From positions 20,399 to 84,398 of the forward strand of contig JABDKX010000076.1 of the NCBI GenBank assembly GCA_013001975.1: 64,000 nt of DNA. Direction: 5' to 3'. Made by a program: the position numbers and the translations under genes. The stretch comes from Saprospiraceae bacterium (GTDB lineage: Bacteria > Bacteroidota > Bacteroidia > Chitinophagales > Saprospiraceae). Within the stretch, counting starts at the first letter, position 1, and each line of letters begins with the position of its first letter. This document shows positions 9,786 to 18,505 of this stretch, one piece after another. The notes beneath the pieces are model-generated. The model was not told the DNA's origin. It was given only the letters and a program-made list of their open reading frames with translations, and made no database searches.

Positions 9786-10247
9786 ATGTGGCTTCATAAA
9801 GCTGTAACAACCGTTTTCGGTTTAGGATTTGCTCCTTTTGCACCAGGTACTTTTGGCGCACTTGGAGCAATTCTTTTTTATTATATTTTATTAATGTCCG
9901 GTATCGACTTGTCTTTACCTATTCTTATTTTTCTCATCGTTTCCATTACTCTACTAGGAGTTTACTCAACCAAAAAGGTAATTCCCGAATGGGGAGATGA
10001 TCCTTCAAAAGTAGTAGTTGATGAATTCGTAGGCATCTTGGTCACAATGATTTTGATTCCTGTTACACACACCAATCTTTGGCTTGGTTTTATCTTATTT
10101 CGTTTTTTTGATATCTTAAAACCCTTAGGTATCAGGTGGGTTGATAAAAACCTAAAAGATGCTTGGGGTGTCATGCTTGATGATGTATTAGCAGGCGTCT
10201 ATGCATGTATCTCGCTACACGCTTTGAATTACTTTTTTAATTTTTAA
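9786..10247 (+). CDS. PgpA-like phosphatase, candidate phosphatidylinositol-phosphate phosphatase
   Basis: A 153-residue membrane protein of the phosphatidylglycerophosphatase A family. The N-terminal GFGFAPFAPGTFGAL-type element appears as GLGFAPFAPGTFGAL (about 12-26), followed by the acidic region DDPSKVVVDEFVGIL (about 77-91) and a C-terminal LDDVLAGVYA (about 134-143). Family knowledge: PgpA removes phosphate from phosphatidylglycerophosphate. Directly behind ino1 and in the same block as the CDP-alcohol transferase, the likelier substrate is phosphatidylinositol phosphate. The start ATG abuts the ino1 stop codon, so the two are surely co-translated. The stop codon overlaps the probable ATT start of gtrA. 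Confidence 0.85.
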   Translation: MWLHKAVTTVFGLGFAPFAPGTFGALGAILFYYILLMSGIDLSLPILIFLIVSITLLGVYSTKKVIPEWGDDPSKVVVDEFVGILVTMILIPVTHTNLWLGFILFRFFDILKPLGIRWVDKNLKDAWGVMLDDVLAGVYACISLHALNYFFNF

Positions 10248-10648
10248 TTCAGTTAGCTATCAGCAATGTACCTTTCATAAAATCCTTTTTCAGATCTCAA
10301 ATTGGGGCCATTACTGCTACAGGAGTTGACATTTCTAGTCTGTTCATCCTAACTGAATATCTTAAAATCTATTACGTCATTTCTGCAGGCATTGCAAGCG
10401 GTCTCGGAGCCATCGTCAGTTTTACTATTTTAAGATATTGGGCTTTCGAAAAAAGAGATAAACCCATCATATCACAAATTTCAAAATACATCATTGTAAG
10501 TATTTTAATTCTGCTGCTAAACATGGGAGGTATTTATATTTTTACTGACATAGCAGGCTTCAATTATCTTATCGCTAAAATTATCATTGCTGTTTTAATT
10601 GGTGTTTTTATAAGCTTTCCATTATTCAGATATTGGGTGTATAAATAA
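10247..10648 (+). CDS. GtrA-family membrane protein with non-canonical start
   Basis: The frame is open from 10241 to a TAA at 10646-10648 and encodes a typical four-helix GtrA protein: FFRSQIGAITATGVDISSLF, GLGAIVSFTILRYWAFEK, then two hydrophobic segments and the ending LFRYWVYK. It has no ATG, GTG or TTG upstream of the first conserved residues; the only plausible initiators are ATT at 10247, overlapping the pgpA stop (TAATT), or ATC at 10259. GtrA proteins take part in flipping polyprenyl- or lipid-linked sugars. With ino1 and pgpA upstream it could flip an inositol lipid intermediate. Alternatives: a frameshift fusing it to PgpA in the T-rich junction, or a sequencing error. Confidence 0.75.
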   Translation: MQLAISNVPFIKSFFRSQIGAITATGVDISSLFILTEYLKIYYVISAGIASGLGAIVSFTILRYWAFEKRDKPIISQISKYIIVSILILLLNMGGIYIFTDIAGFNYLIAKIIIAVLIGVFISFPLFRYWVYK

Positions 10649-10718
10649 AGATTCTCATCTATTTTTAACATCAGAATAAATTGCAAACTTGTATTTTTAG
10701 AATTCTTAACACTAAACA

Positions 10719-11192
10719 ATGGAAAACGCTATTCAATTAGCAAACAGATTTAGGGAGGTTCTTTTAAATGGTAAGTGGGTCGCCAATACAAATTACAACG
10801 AGCAAATTTCTCAAGTAACGTTTGAGCAAGCCATTAAAAAAGTGGGCACACTCAATACAATTGCCTTATTGACTTACCACATCAATTATTACTTAGAAGG
10901 TGTGCTAAATTTTTTCAATACTGGAAAAATGGAAATCAGCGATAAATTCAGCTTTGAAATGCCCCCATTAAATCATGATTCTGATTGGATTCAATTAAAA
11001 AGTAATATTTTAAAGAATGCTGAAAATTTTGCGCTAGCAATAGAACAAATGTCTGATACAAAATTAGAATCTGTTTTTCTTGATAAAAAATATGGGACCT
11101 ATAGAAGAAATATTGAAGGCATGATTGAACATTGTTACTATCATCTTGGACAGATTGTTCTTATAAGGAAAATGATTAATGATCAACCATAA
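10719..11192 (+). CDS. DinB-like / DUF1572 four-helix protein
   Basis: A 157-residue, mostly alpha-helical protein of the DinB/YfiT-like superfamily, whose members bind a metal through three histidines. Candidate ligands are the histidine in LTYHINYY (about residue 50) and the two in EHCYYHLGQ (about residues 138-143). No signal peptide. The closest named groups act as small-thiol-dependent transferases or have unknown function; a bacillithiol-dependent role is imaginable because bshB1 is in the window, but nothing here proves it. Stand-alone gene, 70 bases after gtrA. Confidence 0.8.
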   Translation: MENAIQLANRFREVLLNGKWVANTNYNEQISQVTFEQAIKKVGTLNTIALLTYHINYYLEGVLNFFNTGKMEISDKFSFEMPPLNHDSDWIQLKSNILKNAENFALAIEQMSDTKLESVFLDKKYGTYRRNIEGMIEHCYYHLGQIVLIRKMINDQP

Positions 11193-11275
11193 TCTCAAAC
11201 CCACTTAGCAAACTGCAATCAGATATGATTAATTATCAATTAGAAAATGCAATTTAATTTTTACCACAACAATTT

Positions 11276-11443
11276 TTAATAATACTCATCTTGAGTTCTC
11301 GTATTAATAAATAAAGCTGCCAAAACACCAGGCGCCCAAGCGCAAAGCGTCAGCATAAAAACTATAAAAATAGAACCGCAACCTTTATCAATAACAGCTA
11401 AAGGTGGAAACAATACACAAATGATGGATCGGAATAATGACAT
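11276..11443 (-). CDS. YqaE/Pmp3-family small membrane protein
   Basis: A 55-residue protein too short for many gene finders. It reads MSLFRSIICVLFPPLAV, then the glycine-cysteine turn DKGCGS, a second hydrophobic helix LTLCAWAPGVLAALF and a short charged tail ending DEYY. The two-helix hairpin with PPLAV and WAPGVLAALF is the signature of the YqaE/Pmp3 (PMP3) family, stress-linked proteolipids of the plasma membrane. It stands alone between the DinB-like gene and a lipoprotein gene on the same strand (94 bases upstream). Confidence 0.85.
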   Translation of the reverse strand: MSLFRSIICVLFPPLAVIDKGCGSIFIVFMLTLCAWAPGVLAALFINTRTQDEYY

Positions 11444-11537
11444 TAAATTTTGTTTTAATTATGACTTTCAAACCAATAACATAATGTCTAATAATCATTG
11501 TTTCCAGAAAAGCGGTTATTAGATCAACTTAAGATTA

Positions 11538-12023
11538 TTAAGGATTAATATCTTCAGTTTTCACAGAAACCTTGGAAGTGTTTTCTACTTCAGACCATGT
11601 TGACCAAATATCATCAACCAGTTTTTTAAAGGTTGTACTATCAGGAGTAAGATATATTTTGTCAAATAAGACATGCATCTCTCCTCTCAATTTCGGATAA
11701 TCATCAGTAACTGATTTAGCTTTTTTCCAAGCTTCAATGTGATTTAAAAAAGCCTCTTTAAATGTAATTGGGCAATCTTCAAATGGTAAAGATTCTAACT
11801 TTTGTGTGTAATAATCTATTGTGAAACTTAACGATAACTTTTCACACATTTCATTCCTGATTTTACCAAGCTGGCTATCCACTAATAATACATGATCTAT
11901 ACAAGCTTGATCAGGTTCAACCTGTGTCTTATTATTTAAATAAGAATTTGTCTTACTTTGACATGATTGATTGAGCGTGAGTACGCCCAGAAATAATAAA
12001 AACAGACTGCTTAATTTTTTCAT
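11538..12023 (-). CDS. Putative lipoprotein of unknown function
   Basis: A 161-residue protein with a lipoprotein signal: basic MKK start, hydrophobic stretch, and lipobox ending at C21 (LNQSC). The mature part is helical and contains a repeated charged pattern around EAFLNHIEAWKKAKS (about 100-114). I do not recognise the family. It is separated by only 18 bases from the upstream SRPBCC gene, so they are probably co-transcribed. Confidence 0.75.
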   Translation of the reverse strand: MKKLSSLFLLFLGVLTLNQSCQSKTNSYLNNKTQVEPDQACIDHVLLVDSQLGKIRNEMCEKLSLSFTIDYYTQKLESLPFEDCPITFKEAFLNHIEAWKKAKSVTDDYPKLRGEMHVLFDKIYLTPDSTTFKKLVDDIWSTWSEVENTSKVSVKTEDINP

Positions 12024-12041
12024 ATAGCCTAAATATTAAAA

Positions 12042-12464
12042 TCATTCTCCAGTATATGGTCTGCCTTGTCCAGTCTCACATAGCAACTTCAAACTTTCCA
12101 TAAATCTGCCCCAATGAAAATTACAAACACCGTAATAATCTGTTTCATGAGCCCAATTTAAATGTGAAAATTTAAGATACGTTTCCCCTTCTAATTCTTC
12201 TAACTCAAACCTAACATCTGTTCCAATCCATTCTTTGTCACCATCTAAACATTTCCACAATACAAACCTGGGAGGATTGAGTTCAACAATTTTCATTTTA
12301 TTAAAATACTTTTCACTAAAGCTGAAGTGATTAACAAATCCAACTTCTGGCTTTGCTGTTGCTTCTATAGTCCACCAACCTCTCAATCCTTCTTGAGTCG
12401 TTATTGCTTTATATACTTCCTGAAGCGTTGCTTTTATCACCAAATTGTGTCGTAAATTTGCCAT
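12042..12464 (-). CDS. SRPBCC (AHSA1-like) domain protein
   Basis: A 140-residue single-domain protein of the Bet v 1/START superfamily, AHSA1 subgroup. Typical features are the start LVIKATLQEVYKAITTQEG, the turn GWWTIEATAKPEVG and the C-terminal helix GRFMESLKLLCETGQG. Such proteins bind hydrophobic ligands in a central cavity; the ligand is unknown. No signal peptide, so cytoplasmic. Followed after 18 bases by a lipoprotein gene. Confidence 0.85.
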   Translation of the reverse strand: MANLRHNLVIKATLQEVYKAITTQEGLRGWWTIEATAKPEVGFVNHFSFSEKYFNKMKIVELNPPRFVLWKCLDGDKEWIGTDVRFELEELEGETYLKFSHLNWAHETDYYGVCNFHWGRFMESLKLLCETGQGRPYTGE

Positions 12465-12638
12465 ACTTATCTGTTATTCCGCACTAATAAAAACTATCAA
12501 GATAATAAAGAGAACATACAAATGCTTAAAAACAATGTAATTTATCCTTGTTTTAATTCTAAAACGCCTAAAATTAATGTGAAAACTATTAGATTTTGAA
12601 TTACCCAAATTTAAGTAATTGACTAAATTTGATAAACT

Positions 12639-13058
12639 TTACGCTAGGATTTGACTTCCTTCACTTTCAGTTGGCATTCTACAAGCGTCCCGCTTTCCGA
12701 ACCATTTATACCTATTTTTTGCGATAAAATTATATACCCTATCACGAATGAATTTCGGCACTACTCGAAATATCAATACAGATTTCCAAAGACCATTTAA
12801 AGAAGAAATGGCTAACAATGCTGCATCAGACCTGTAATATGTTTTACCATCTTTTATATAAATAACTGTATCAATATTTTTTAAATCTGAAGCTGATAAT
12901 GTAGAAGAAGCTGTTTTTCCTTGTAAGGAAGCGAAATATAATTTTCCAGATTTATCACGACTTATGAGAAAGTCAACAAACGAATTGCAAATAGTGCAAA
13001 CACCATCAAAAAAAATAATGTTTTTATCGGTTATGATATTTGAATTCATACTATCCAA
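12639..13058 (-). CDS. DCC-family thiol-disulfide oxidoreductase-like protein (DUF393)
   Basis: A 139-residue protein with the DCC signature: DGVCTICNSFVDFL near residues 19-32, then FASLQG and a C-terminal YKWFGKRDACRMP. The DxxCxxC centre resembles a thioredoxin-like redox motif and the family is assigned to thiol-disulfide oxidoreductases by homology only. No signal peptide, so cytoplasmic. It stands alone with untranslated gaps of 174 and 118 bases on its sides. An alternative start at the fourth codon (ATG) is possible. Confidence 0.85.
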   Translation of the reverse strand: MDSMNSNIITDKNIIFFDGVCTICNSFVDFLISRDKSGKLYFASLQGKTASSTLSASDLKNIDTVIYIKDGKTYYRSDAALLAISSLNGLWKSVLIFRVVPKFIRDRVYNFIAKNRYKWFGKRDACRMPTESEGSQILA

Positions 13059-13176
13059 TCAGATAAAATTCTATTAAATACATTATTACTTTTAAAACAA
13101 GGTTTAGATAAAAAAGATCTCATAATGAATAAGTCTATTGAATTATGAAAAATGAATGTGTCAGAGAAAGTTAATA

Positions 13177-14343
13177 TTACTTATTTGCCCATGCAGATAA
13201 AATGGCCTCTTCTCTATTAAAAACAGTTTCCATATTCTTTAGATACTTATCCCTTCTTTCATTTGTGAGGGCATCAGATTGCCACCAATCATACGTATCC
13301 TTAATCGTTTGGGATAAAGGTCTGAAAGTTAATCCTTGCTCAAGCGCTCTCTTATTATTAATCTTGGCAGATCCAACATTATTACCTACAGGCATAATCC
13401 AAGGTACAATATGATGCACATTTTGCTCAATCAAGAAATCGTAATCATTGACATATGTAAATGTTTTTTCAGACTTAAAATCTTTTTCTGCAGCGTCAAC
13501 AAATTGATACATAGTTTGAGAATTCTGTGGGCCTACAATATTATAGGTTCCGCTACTTTTTGACTCGGCCAATCTGATCATAAATTCTGCAGCGTCTCTA
13601 ACATCTAAATATTGAACCTCATCCGCCTCCTTTCCTGGAACTAAAATATTTCCTCCTTGAGCAAGTCGCAATGGCCAATGAATGAATCTATCTGATTTGT
13701 CACCAGGTCCAATCATATAAGTTGGTCTTGCCAAAATCGTTCGGTCCTTACCAAATATATTTTTTGCTGCTAGTTCTGAATTTGTTTTCATGACGCCATA
13801 CCAATACTCAATTTTCATTTCTTCATCTTCTATCCCCTCTGGTTCTTCCATTAGTAGCTCAGTATCTTCTCCTATATCATTCCCTAGGTAAGGATAATAA
13901 ACACCGGTAGATGACGTATATAGGTATAGTTCAACATTATCCTTCAACAACTCAGCCGACTTATTTGTCCACTCAACATTACGACCAGAATTATCAATCA
14001 CAACATCCCATTTACGATTCTCAAGTGCAGTTAAATTATCAGCCCTGTCACCTATCAGGGACTCAACCTGATCAAATAATGAAGTGTGAATAGTTGGTTG
14101 CGTCTTTCCTCTTGTAAATGTAGTAACTGTATGCCCTCGTTTTAAAGCATAAGCTATTTGGTGAGGACCTAAAAAACTGGTGCCCCCCAATATCAATATT
14201 TTTAAAGGACTGGGCTTCACTTCATCTGTTGGCTTTTTTGATTCCGCAGGTGAGGTACAACTTATCATCTTTGTGCCAAATAATGGAAGACCAACCCCTA
14301 GTAACAATCCTTTTTTAGAAAACTTTCTCCTTGTTATTTTCAT
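13177..14343 (-). CDS. Tat-exported NAD-dependent epimerase/dehydratase-like protein
   Basis: A 388-residue extended SDR preceded by a twin-arginine signal: TRRKFSK at residues 4-10, a hydrophobic stretch, and a cysteine at C29 in TKMISC that could be lipidated. The Rossmann motif follows as ILILGGTSFLGPHQIA (about 49-64), with ARPTYMIGPGD and YLDVRDAAEFMIR later. Substrate unknown; the nucleotide-fold enzyme is expected to fold in the cytoplasm with its cofactor before export by Tat, which fits. It lies 20 bases after a T9SS cargo gene and is probably its operon partner. Confidence 0.85.
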   Translation of the reverse strand: MKITRRKFSKKGLLLGVGLPLFGTKMISCTSPAESKKPTDEVKPSPLKILILGGTSFLGPHQIAYALKRGHTVTTFTRGKTQPTIHTSLFDQVESLIGDRADNLTALENRKWDVVIDNSGRNVEWTNKSAELLKDNVELYLYTSSTGVYYPYLGNDIGEDTELLMEEPEGIEDEEMKIEYWYGVMKTNSELAAKNIFGKDRTILARPTYMIGPGDKSDRFIHWPLRLAQGGNILVPGKEADEVQYLDVRDAAEFMIRLAESKSSGTYNIVGPQNSQTMYQFVDAAEKDFKSEKTFTYVNDYDFLIEQNVHHIVPWIMPVGNNVGSAKINNKRALEQGLTFRPLSQTIKDTYDWWQSDALTNERRDKYLKNMETVFNREEAILSAWANK

Positions 14344-14363
14344 AATTTAATATTTATAAAAAA

Positions 14364-16223
14364 CTACTCAGACACTATTAAAGATTGACTCGCAATTTTT
14401 GTTCGGCCACTATTCACGGCAATTATATAGTGTCCTGCAGACAAGGTGGAAATATCAAAACTAAATTCATTAAGACCGCTTTTGATTGAAGTCGATGCAT
14501 ATAATTTATCTACTAAAGCTCCATTTTGATTGAATAGTAAAATTTCAATATCAGAACTTAATTCTCCAATTTCAAACGTCATTGAAAACCTTTCAGCTAC
14601 TGGATTTGGGAATACTCTAATTTCATTATTTGAAATCTCTTGTTCTAAAACAGGAGTGGCAGTCGATGGTCTGGTCAGTTTAACTACCCAAGGCATGTTT
14701 ACACGCGCAGAATTGCCATAGAATCCAGAAATCCAACAAGTTCCTGGATCCGAAAAATCTCGTTGAGAACCTGCATAGTCTCCCCATCTTTCTAAGGGAC
14801 CGGAAATCATACCTATATAACCTTCTCCATCTTTAATACTTATGATGTCAGAGTAACCAAATACTGGGTCATAGTAAACTGCAGAGATTCCTGTATTCAG
14901 ATTTTTAGCGGTATGCCCAAAAGTCAATATGACATCATTTTCACCTGGATCAATGCCTGTATGTGTAATACCTGGATATCCGATTTCAAATTCAGGACCA
15001 ATTAAATGACGTAAATTTACATCTCGTCCACCTGAAACATCGAATATAGTTCCGTGATAAATACCGGCTTTATTGTTAGATAAGTTTCTTGTGTTACCCA
15101 CAAATTGAATTTCATTATCTAAGTAAAACGCTTCAAGTACACGTGCATCGTTTGTTTGAAGTTCGCCAAAAAACATCTCTGCATTAGGTGGCACCCCATA
15201 AGCTACATCAGATATAAGCACATCAATTTCAATAGAGGTATTGGGATCATTTATCCCTCCTCTAAGTTCGACTAGAAAGAAAGTATCATTCTCTACTGAA
15301 AAATTTCTATTTGAAAGAAAGTAAGTACTGGCTTCCAGACTTTCGTCCGCACTTTCTACTGGACACAAGTTTCTAATAAAAGTACTCCCAGAAACAATAT
15401 CTTGGTATAAATTAGTTACCAGAGGTACTCCAGCATATCCGTTCGTTTTATCGATTTGCCACAGAACCGTTTCAGCAAATCCAGTTTGCCAAGGTTGGTT
15501 ATCAAAGATCAAATTTCCAGTTACAACTAAATCGGTTTGTGTCACATTTATCATTGGGTAATCAGTCCATGTGGTATCATTATTTGGATTGCCAGTCAGC
15601 TCGTAAACATGCCAATCCCCTGTTGCATCGTTAGTTGCTGAAAATGCTACTATGATATTCGTGTTTTCACTATCAGATCCATGTAGAAAAACAATAATGA
15701 ATCTATCTGCTTCTGTATCATACAGTACTCGAGGATCAAAAAACCTATCTGGAAGATTTAATACCTCTGCCAATGATTCCAATGAAAAGCCAACCAAATC
15801 ATCACCACCAGAAGACTTAATAGCTATCTGAGAATTCATAGCTGAAATGACTTGACCTCCATTTGTTGCTAAATGATTATCTAACGGTATTCCTACATCC
15901 GGAGAAATTAATCCCGAGAAGGAAGATATTGTTTCAGGTGGATTAACAATACTTCTCTTTGAAATGGGAAGATTATTGTTTTTAGGATGACTCAAGGTTA
16001 ATCCTTCCTTAAGTTCGCTCAGATATTTTTTATATGAATTTCCAGATACTGCTGGTGCTTCCAAATTTTTTAGATTTATAAAATAAGGATCATCAATATC
16101 ATTAAAATTTATTGTAGCGATTTTTTGAACACCTTCAAGTCTTTCTTTTTTAAATTCAACTTTTTGGCTATTTAAGCCTGTCAAAATGCTGATACTTAAG
16201 GCGATTACTGTTATTATTCTCAT
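14364..16223 (-). CDS. Secreted protein with type A T9SS sorting domain
   Basis: A 619-residue secreted protein: N-terminal signal (MRIITVIALSISILTGLNSQ), a large beta-rich body with ITALIC-free repeats of the type DTEADRFIIVFLHG and DYPMINVTQTDLVVTGN that resemble a propeller-like secreted fold, and a C-terminal type A sorting domain starting at about residue 535 with VFPNPVAERFSMTFE and ending SAGHYIIAV...QSLIVSE. T9SS carries such cargo across the outer membrane and removes the tail. No catalytic domain recognised. First gene of a probable two-gene operon with the Tat-exported epimerase. Confidence 0.85.
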   Translation of the reverse strand: MRIITVIALSISILTGLNSQKVEFKKERLEGVQKIATINFNDIDDPYFINLKNLEAPAVSGNSYKKYLSELKEGLTLSHPKNNNLPISKRSIVNPPETISSFSGLISPDVGIPLDNHLATNGGQVISAMNSQIAIKSSGGDDLVGFSLESLAEVLNLPDRFFDPRVLYDTEADRFIIVFLHGSDSENTNIIVAFSATNDATGDWHVYELTGNPNNDTTWTDYPMINVTQTDLVVTGNLIFDNQPWQTGFAETVLWQIDKTNGYAGVPLVTNLYQDIVSGSTFIRNLCPVESADESLEASTYFLSNRNFSVENDTFFLVELRGGINDPNTSIEIDVLISDVAYGVPPNAEMFFGELQTNDARVLEAFYLDNEIQFVGNTRNLSNNKAGIYHGTIFDVSGGRDVNLRHLIGPEFEIGYPGITHTGIDPGENDVILTFGHTAKNLNTGISAVYYDPVFGYSDIISIKDGEGYIGMISGPLERWGDYAGSQRDFSDPGTCWISGFYGNSARVNMPWVVKLTRPSTATPVLEQEISNNEIRVFPNPVAERFSMTFEIGELSSDIEILLFNQNGALVDKLYASTSIKSGLNEFSFDISTLSAGHYIIAVNSGRTKIASQSLIVSE

Positions 16224-16388
16224 TTTCTATATTTGAATAAACTAAATTGGTTTAGGTCTAAATGTTTGATTAACATTTATAACGATAACCACGTGAATTT
16301 AATAAATTACATCTATTTATTAAGCAAGAACGATCAATTCAAATATTTAAACTTGATAAATTGTTCGTGATAACTTATATGAATGGAT

Positions 16389-17330
16389 TTAAAAAGGTAG
16401 GTTGGCAAGATCAACATTGCCGCCTGTCAGTATAATACCAACTTTTTTAAAGGCAAACTTTTCCTTTTCTTTTAAGAGCGCTGCAAAAGGAACAGCTGAA
16501 GATGGTTCTACAATTATTTTCATTCTCTCCCAAATCAACCGCATTGCATTAATGATCTCTTCTTCTTCTACTCTGATAATCCTATCGACATGTTTTTGGA
16601 TAATAGGAAAATTTATGTCACCTAGATGTGTCCTTAAACCATCAGCAATAGTATTAAATGTAATATTCTTTTCAATTTGACCACTTTGTAATGAGCGATA
16701 AGCATCATCAGCTGCCATGGGCTCTCCAGCAATCGTAATACATTCCGAACCAAAAGATTTTACAGAAAGAGATGTTCCAGCTAAAAGTCCACCACCACCA
16801 ACTGGTACCATAACAACTTGAAGGCCATTTATTTCTTCCAATAATTCTTTTGCTGTCGTTCCTTGTCCGATAATAACATTTAAATCATTGGAAGGATGAA
16901 GAAATGAAGCACCCGTTTCATCTGCTATACTATCAGCAGTTGCTTTTCTCGCTTCAATTGTAGATTCACATTCAGTGACTTGCCCACCATATCCAAGTAC
17001 GGCTTCCTTTTTTACTGAGGGCGCATTTTCTGGCATCACTATATAAGCTGGAATATTTAATGAACGTGCGCTTAAAGCAACCGCTTGTGCCATATTTCCT
17101 GAAGAATGTGTGACCACACCTCTTTTTTGTTGTTGTTCTGATAATTGTAAAATAGCATTGGTGGCGCCCCTCATTTTAAAGGCACCCATTCTTTGAAAAT
17201 TCTCACATTTAAAATAGACTTCCGCACCCGACAGTTTATTTAAATAGGTCGAGGTCATCACTGGTGTATTGTGAATGTAAGGTTTAATTCTATTATGACA
17301 ATCTTCTATTTCTTGCTTGTAATTATGCAC
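16389..17330 (-). CDS. Threonine/serine dehydratase-type PLP enzyme
   Basis: A 313-residue fold-type II PLP enzyme. The cofactor lysine is K52 in GAFKMRGA; SSGNMAQAVA is the asparagine loop; VGGGGLLAG is the phosphate-binding glycine loop. It lacks the C-terminal ACT regulatory domain of biosynthetic IlvA, so it belongs to the short catabolic threonine dehydratase / serine racemase group. It would deaminate threonine or serine or racemise serine. It follows the nucleoid-associated protein gene after 25 bases and is probably co-transcribed. Serine use by the spt enzyme elsewhere in the window is a coincidence that cannot be weighed from sequence. Confidence 0.9.
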   Translation of the reverse strand: MHNYKQEIEDCHNRIKPYIHNTPVMTSTYLNKLSGAEVYFKCENFQRMGAFKMRGATNAILQLSEQQQKRGVVTHSSGNMAQAVALSARSLNIPAYIVMPENAPSVKKEAVLGYGGQVTECESTIEARKATADSIADETGASFLHPSNDLNVIIGQGTTAKELLEEINGLQVVMVPVGGGGLLAGTSLSVKSFGSECITIAGEPMAADDAYRSLQSGQIEKNITFNTIADGLRTHLGDINFPIIQKHVDRIIRVEEEEIINAMRLIWERMKIIVEPSSAVPFAALLKEKEKFAFKKVGIILTGGNVDLANLPF

Positions 17331-17355
17331 ACCTTATAATTTAAGATTTCTTTTA

Positions 17356-18405
17356 TCAGTTTTCGTTTTCGTAGAATATCTTATAATATTTTCGGCCATC
17401 ATCATCGACACCTTTTTCAATCATGTTTCGATTACCATGAATATAAATGTGAAAGTTTTTATCCAACTTCAAAACCGATTTGAATATACGTGATTGATTC
17501 TTAACAGCTGCGGGACTAACGTCAAAGTTGTCGTACAATTGTACTTGGTTTTCTTCTTGGTAATCTTTTTTGTATTGCCCAAATTCCCTTTTTACTTTTT
17601 CCTCATCACCAAAAAGTGAATCCAAATAATTTGATTCATCAAAACTTTCTTCTTGCTTTAGATATGACTGAGATGCATTCAAAATATATGCTTCATCTGC
17701 TTTGTCAAGGTCATACAGAGGCTTCAGCCTGTCGTTAACGAATGCCTTGGTTGCTTGGATGTAAACTTTAGTTTTGTAATAATCATCTGATCTGCTTTCA
17801 ACATTTAAGAAATCTTGTCTCCAATAGAGTGCTTCCCTATTTCGATTAGACTTATCCATGACACATAATTTGAAACCATCTTCTTTTTCGGTATTAAAAA
17901 TAACGCAAGCTTTATCCAACTTATTAATATTTATCCCTTTTTGGTGATCGATATTATAATGATCATTTCGTTGGGTCAGTTTTAAAAATGAATCCTTAGC
18001 TTCTGATTTAAAAATAATTATAGCTGAGACCAATTCATCATCGACAATAACATCTTCTATATAACTCATCATAAAATCACCTGATTTGATATTGGGATGT
18101 ACTGATTGATTATAAAGGTATTTTGCTATTATTTGAGACTGCGCATGCAATTGATTGGGATCGTCAAAGATTTCACTCACATATTTATACACAGGATTCA
18201 TTTCAATGTCATCCTCCAAAAATGTGAAGCTGAAAAATTCTGGTTCCTTAAAGTTTTCGAAATAATAATGAAGCAGAAGATTCTTTAAATTGTCATCATT
18301 GACTTTGACAGACGTTGGAGATATTTTAATACCTTCAGATTGGGCATGATCGCCGATGTAATGGATTGAAACTTCATCAAACTGCGCATTTTCATAATTT
18401 ATCAT
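17356..18405 (-). CDS. Nucleoid-associated protein (NA37/YejK-like)
   Basis: A 349-residue acidic protein with the layout of the 37-kDa nucleoid-associated family: N-terminal region beginning with YENAQFDEVSIHYIGDH and a central FMMSYIEDVIVDDELVSAII (about 107-126), then LKLTQRNDHYNI-like and KACVIFNTE segments. It is widespread in Bacteroidota and is thought to bind nucleoid DNA; the function is little studied. Upstream gene of the pair with the PLP dehydratase (25-base gap). Its own upstream region ends at a strong terminator, so it probably has a separate promoter. Confidence 0.8.
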   Translation of the reverse strand: MINYENAQFDEVSIHYIGDHAQSEGIKISPTSVKVNDDNLKNLLLHYYFENFKEPEFFSFTFLEDDIEMNPVYKYVSEIFDDPNQLHAQSQIIAKYLYNQSVHPNIKSGDFMMSYIEDVIVDDELVSAIIIFKSEAKDSFLKLTQRNDHYNIDHQKGININKLDKACVIFNTEKEDGFKLCVMDKSNRNREALYWRQDFLNVESRSDDYYKTKVYIQATKAFVNDRLKPLYDLDKADEAYILNASQSYLKQEESFDESNYLDSLFGDEEKVKREFGQYKKDYQEENQVQLYDNFDVSPAAVKNQSRIFKSVLKLDKNFHIYIHGNRNMIEKGVDDDGRKYYKIFYENEN

Positions 18406-18453
18406 TTCTCAAATTTAGTTTGTAAATATAACAATGATTTAAATCCAAAGAAA

Positions 18454-18482
18454 AAGCCTTGTCTATAATTCAGACAAGGCTT
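18454..18482 (-). terminator. Intrinsic terminator of the TerB-like gene
   Basis: AAGCCTTGTCT at 18454-18464 pairs with AGACAAGGCTT at 18472-18482 over a seven-base loop, an eleven-pair perfect stem flanked by an A-run that reads as U-rich on the minus strand. It starts 24 bases beyond the TerB-like stop codon and separates that gene from the nucleoid-associated protein gene. Confidence 0.8.
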
Positions 18483-18505
18483 CTAATATATGTTTGAGGT
18501 ACAGA

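Noticed and set aside
10232-10247. Programmed -1 frameshift site fusing PgpA to GtrA
   Set aside because: The T-run does not form a slippery heptamer in the right frame, and a -1 slip at the longest T-run meets a TAA at 10238; kept only as an alternative to the ATT start.
12465-12638. Possible small gene or regulatory RNA in a 174-base gap
   Set aside because: No open frame with a start, no hairpin with T-run, and only an imperfect -7 match.
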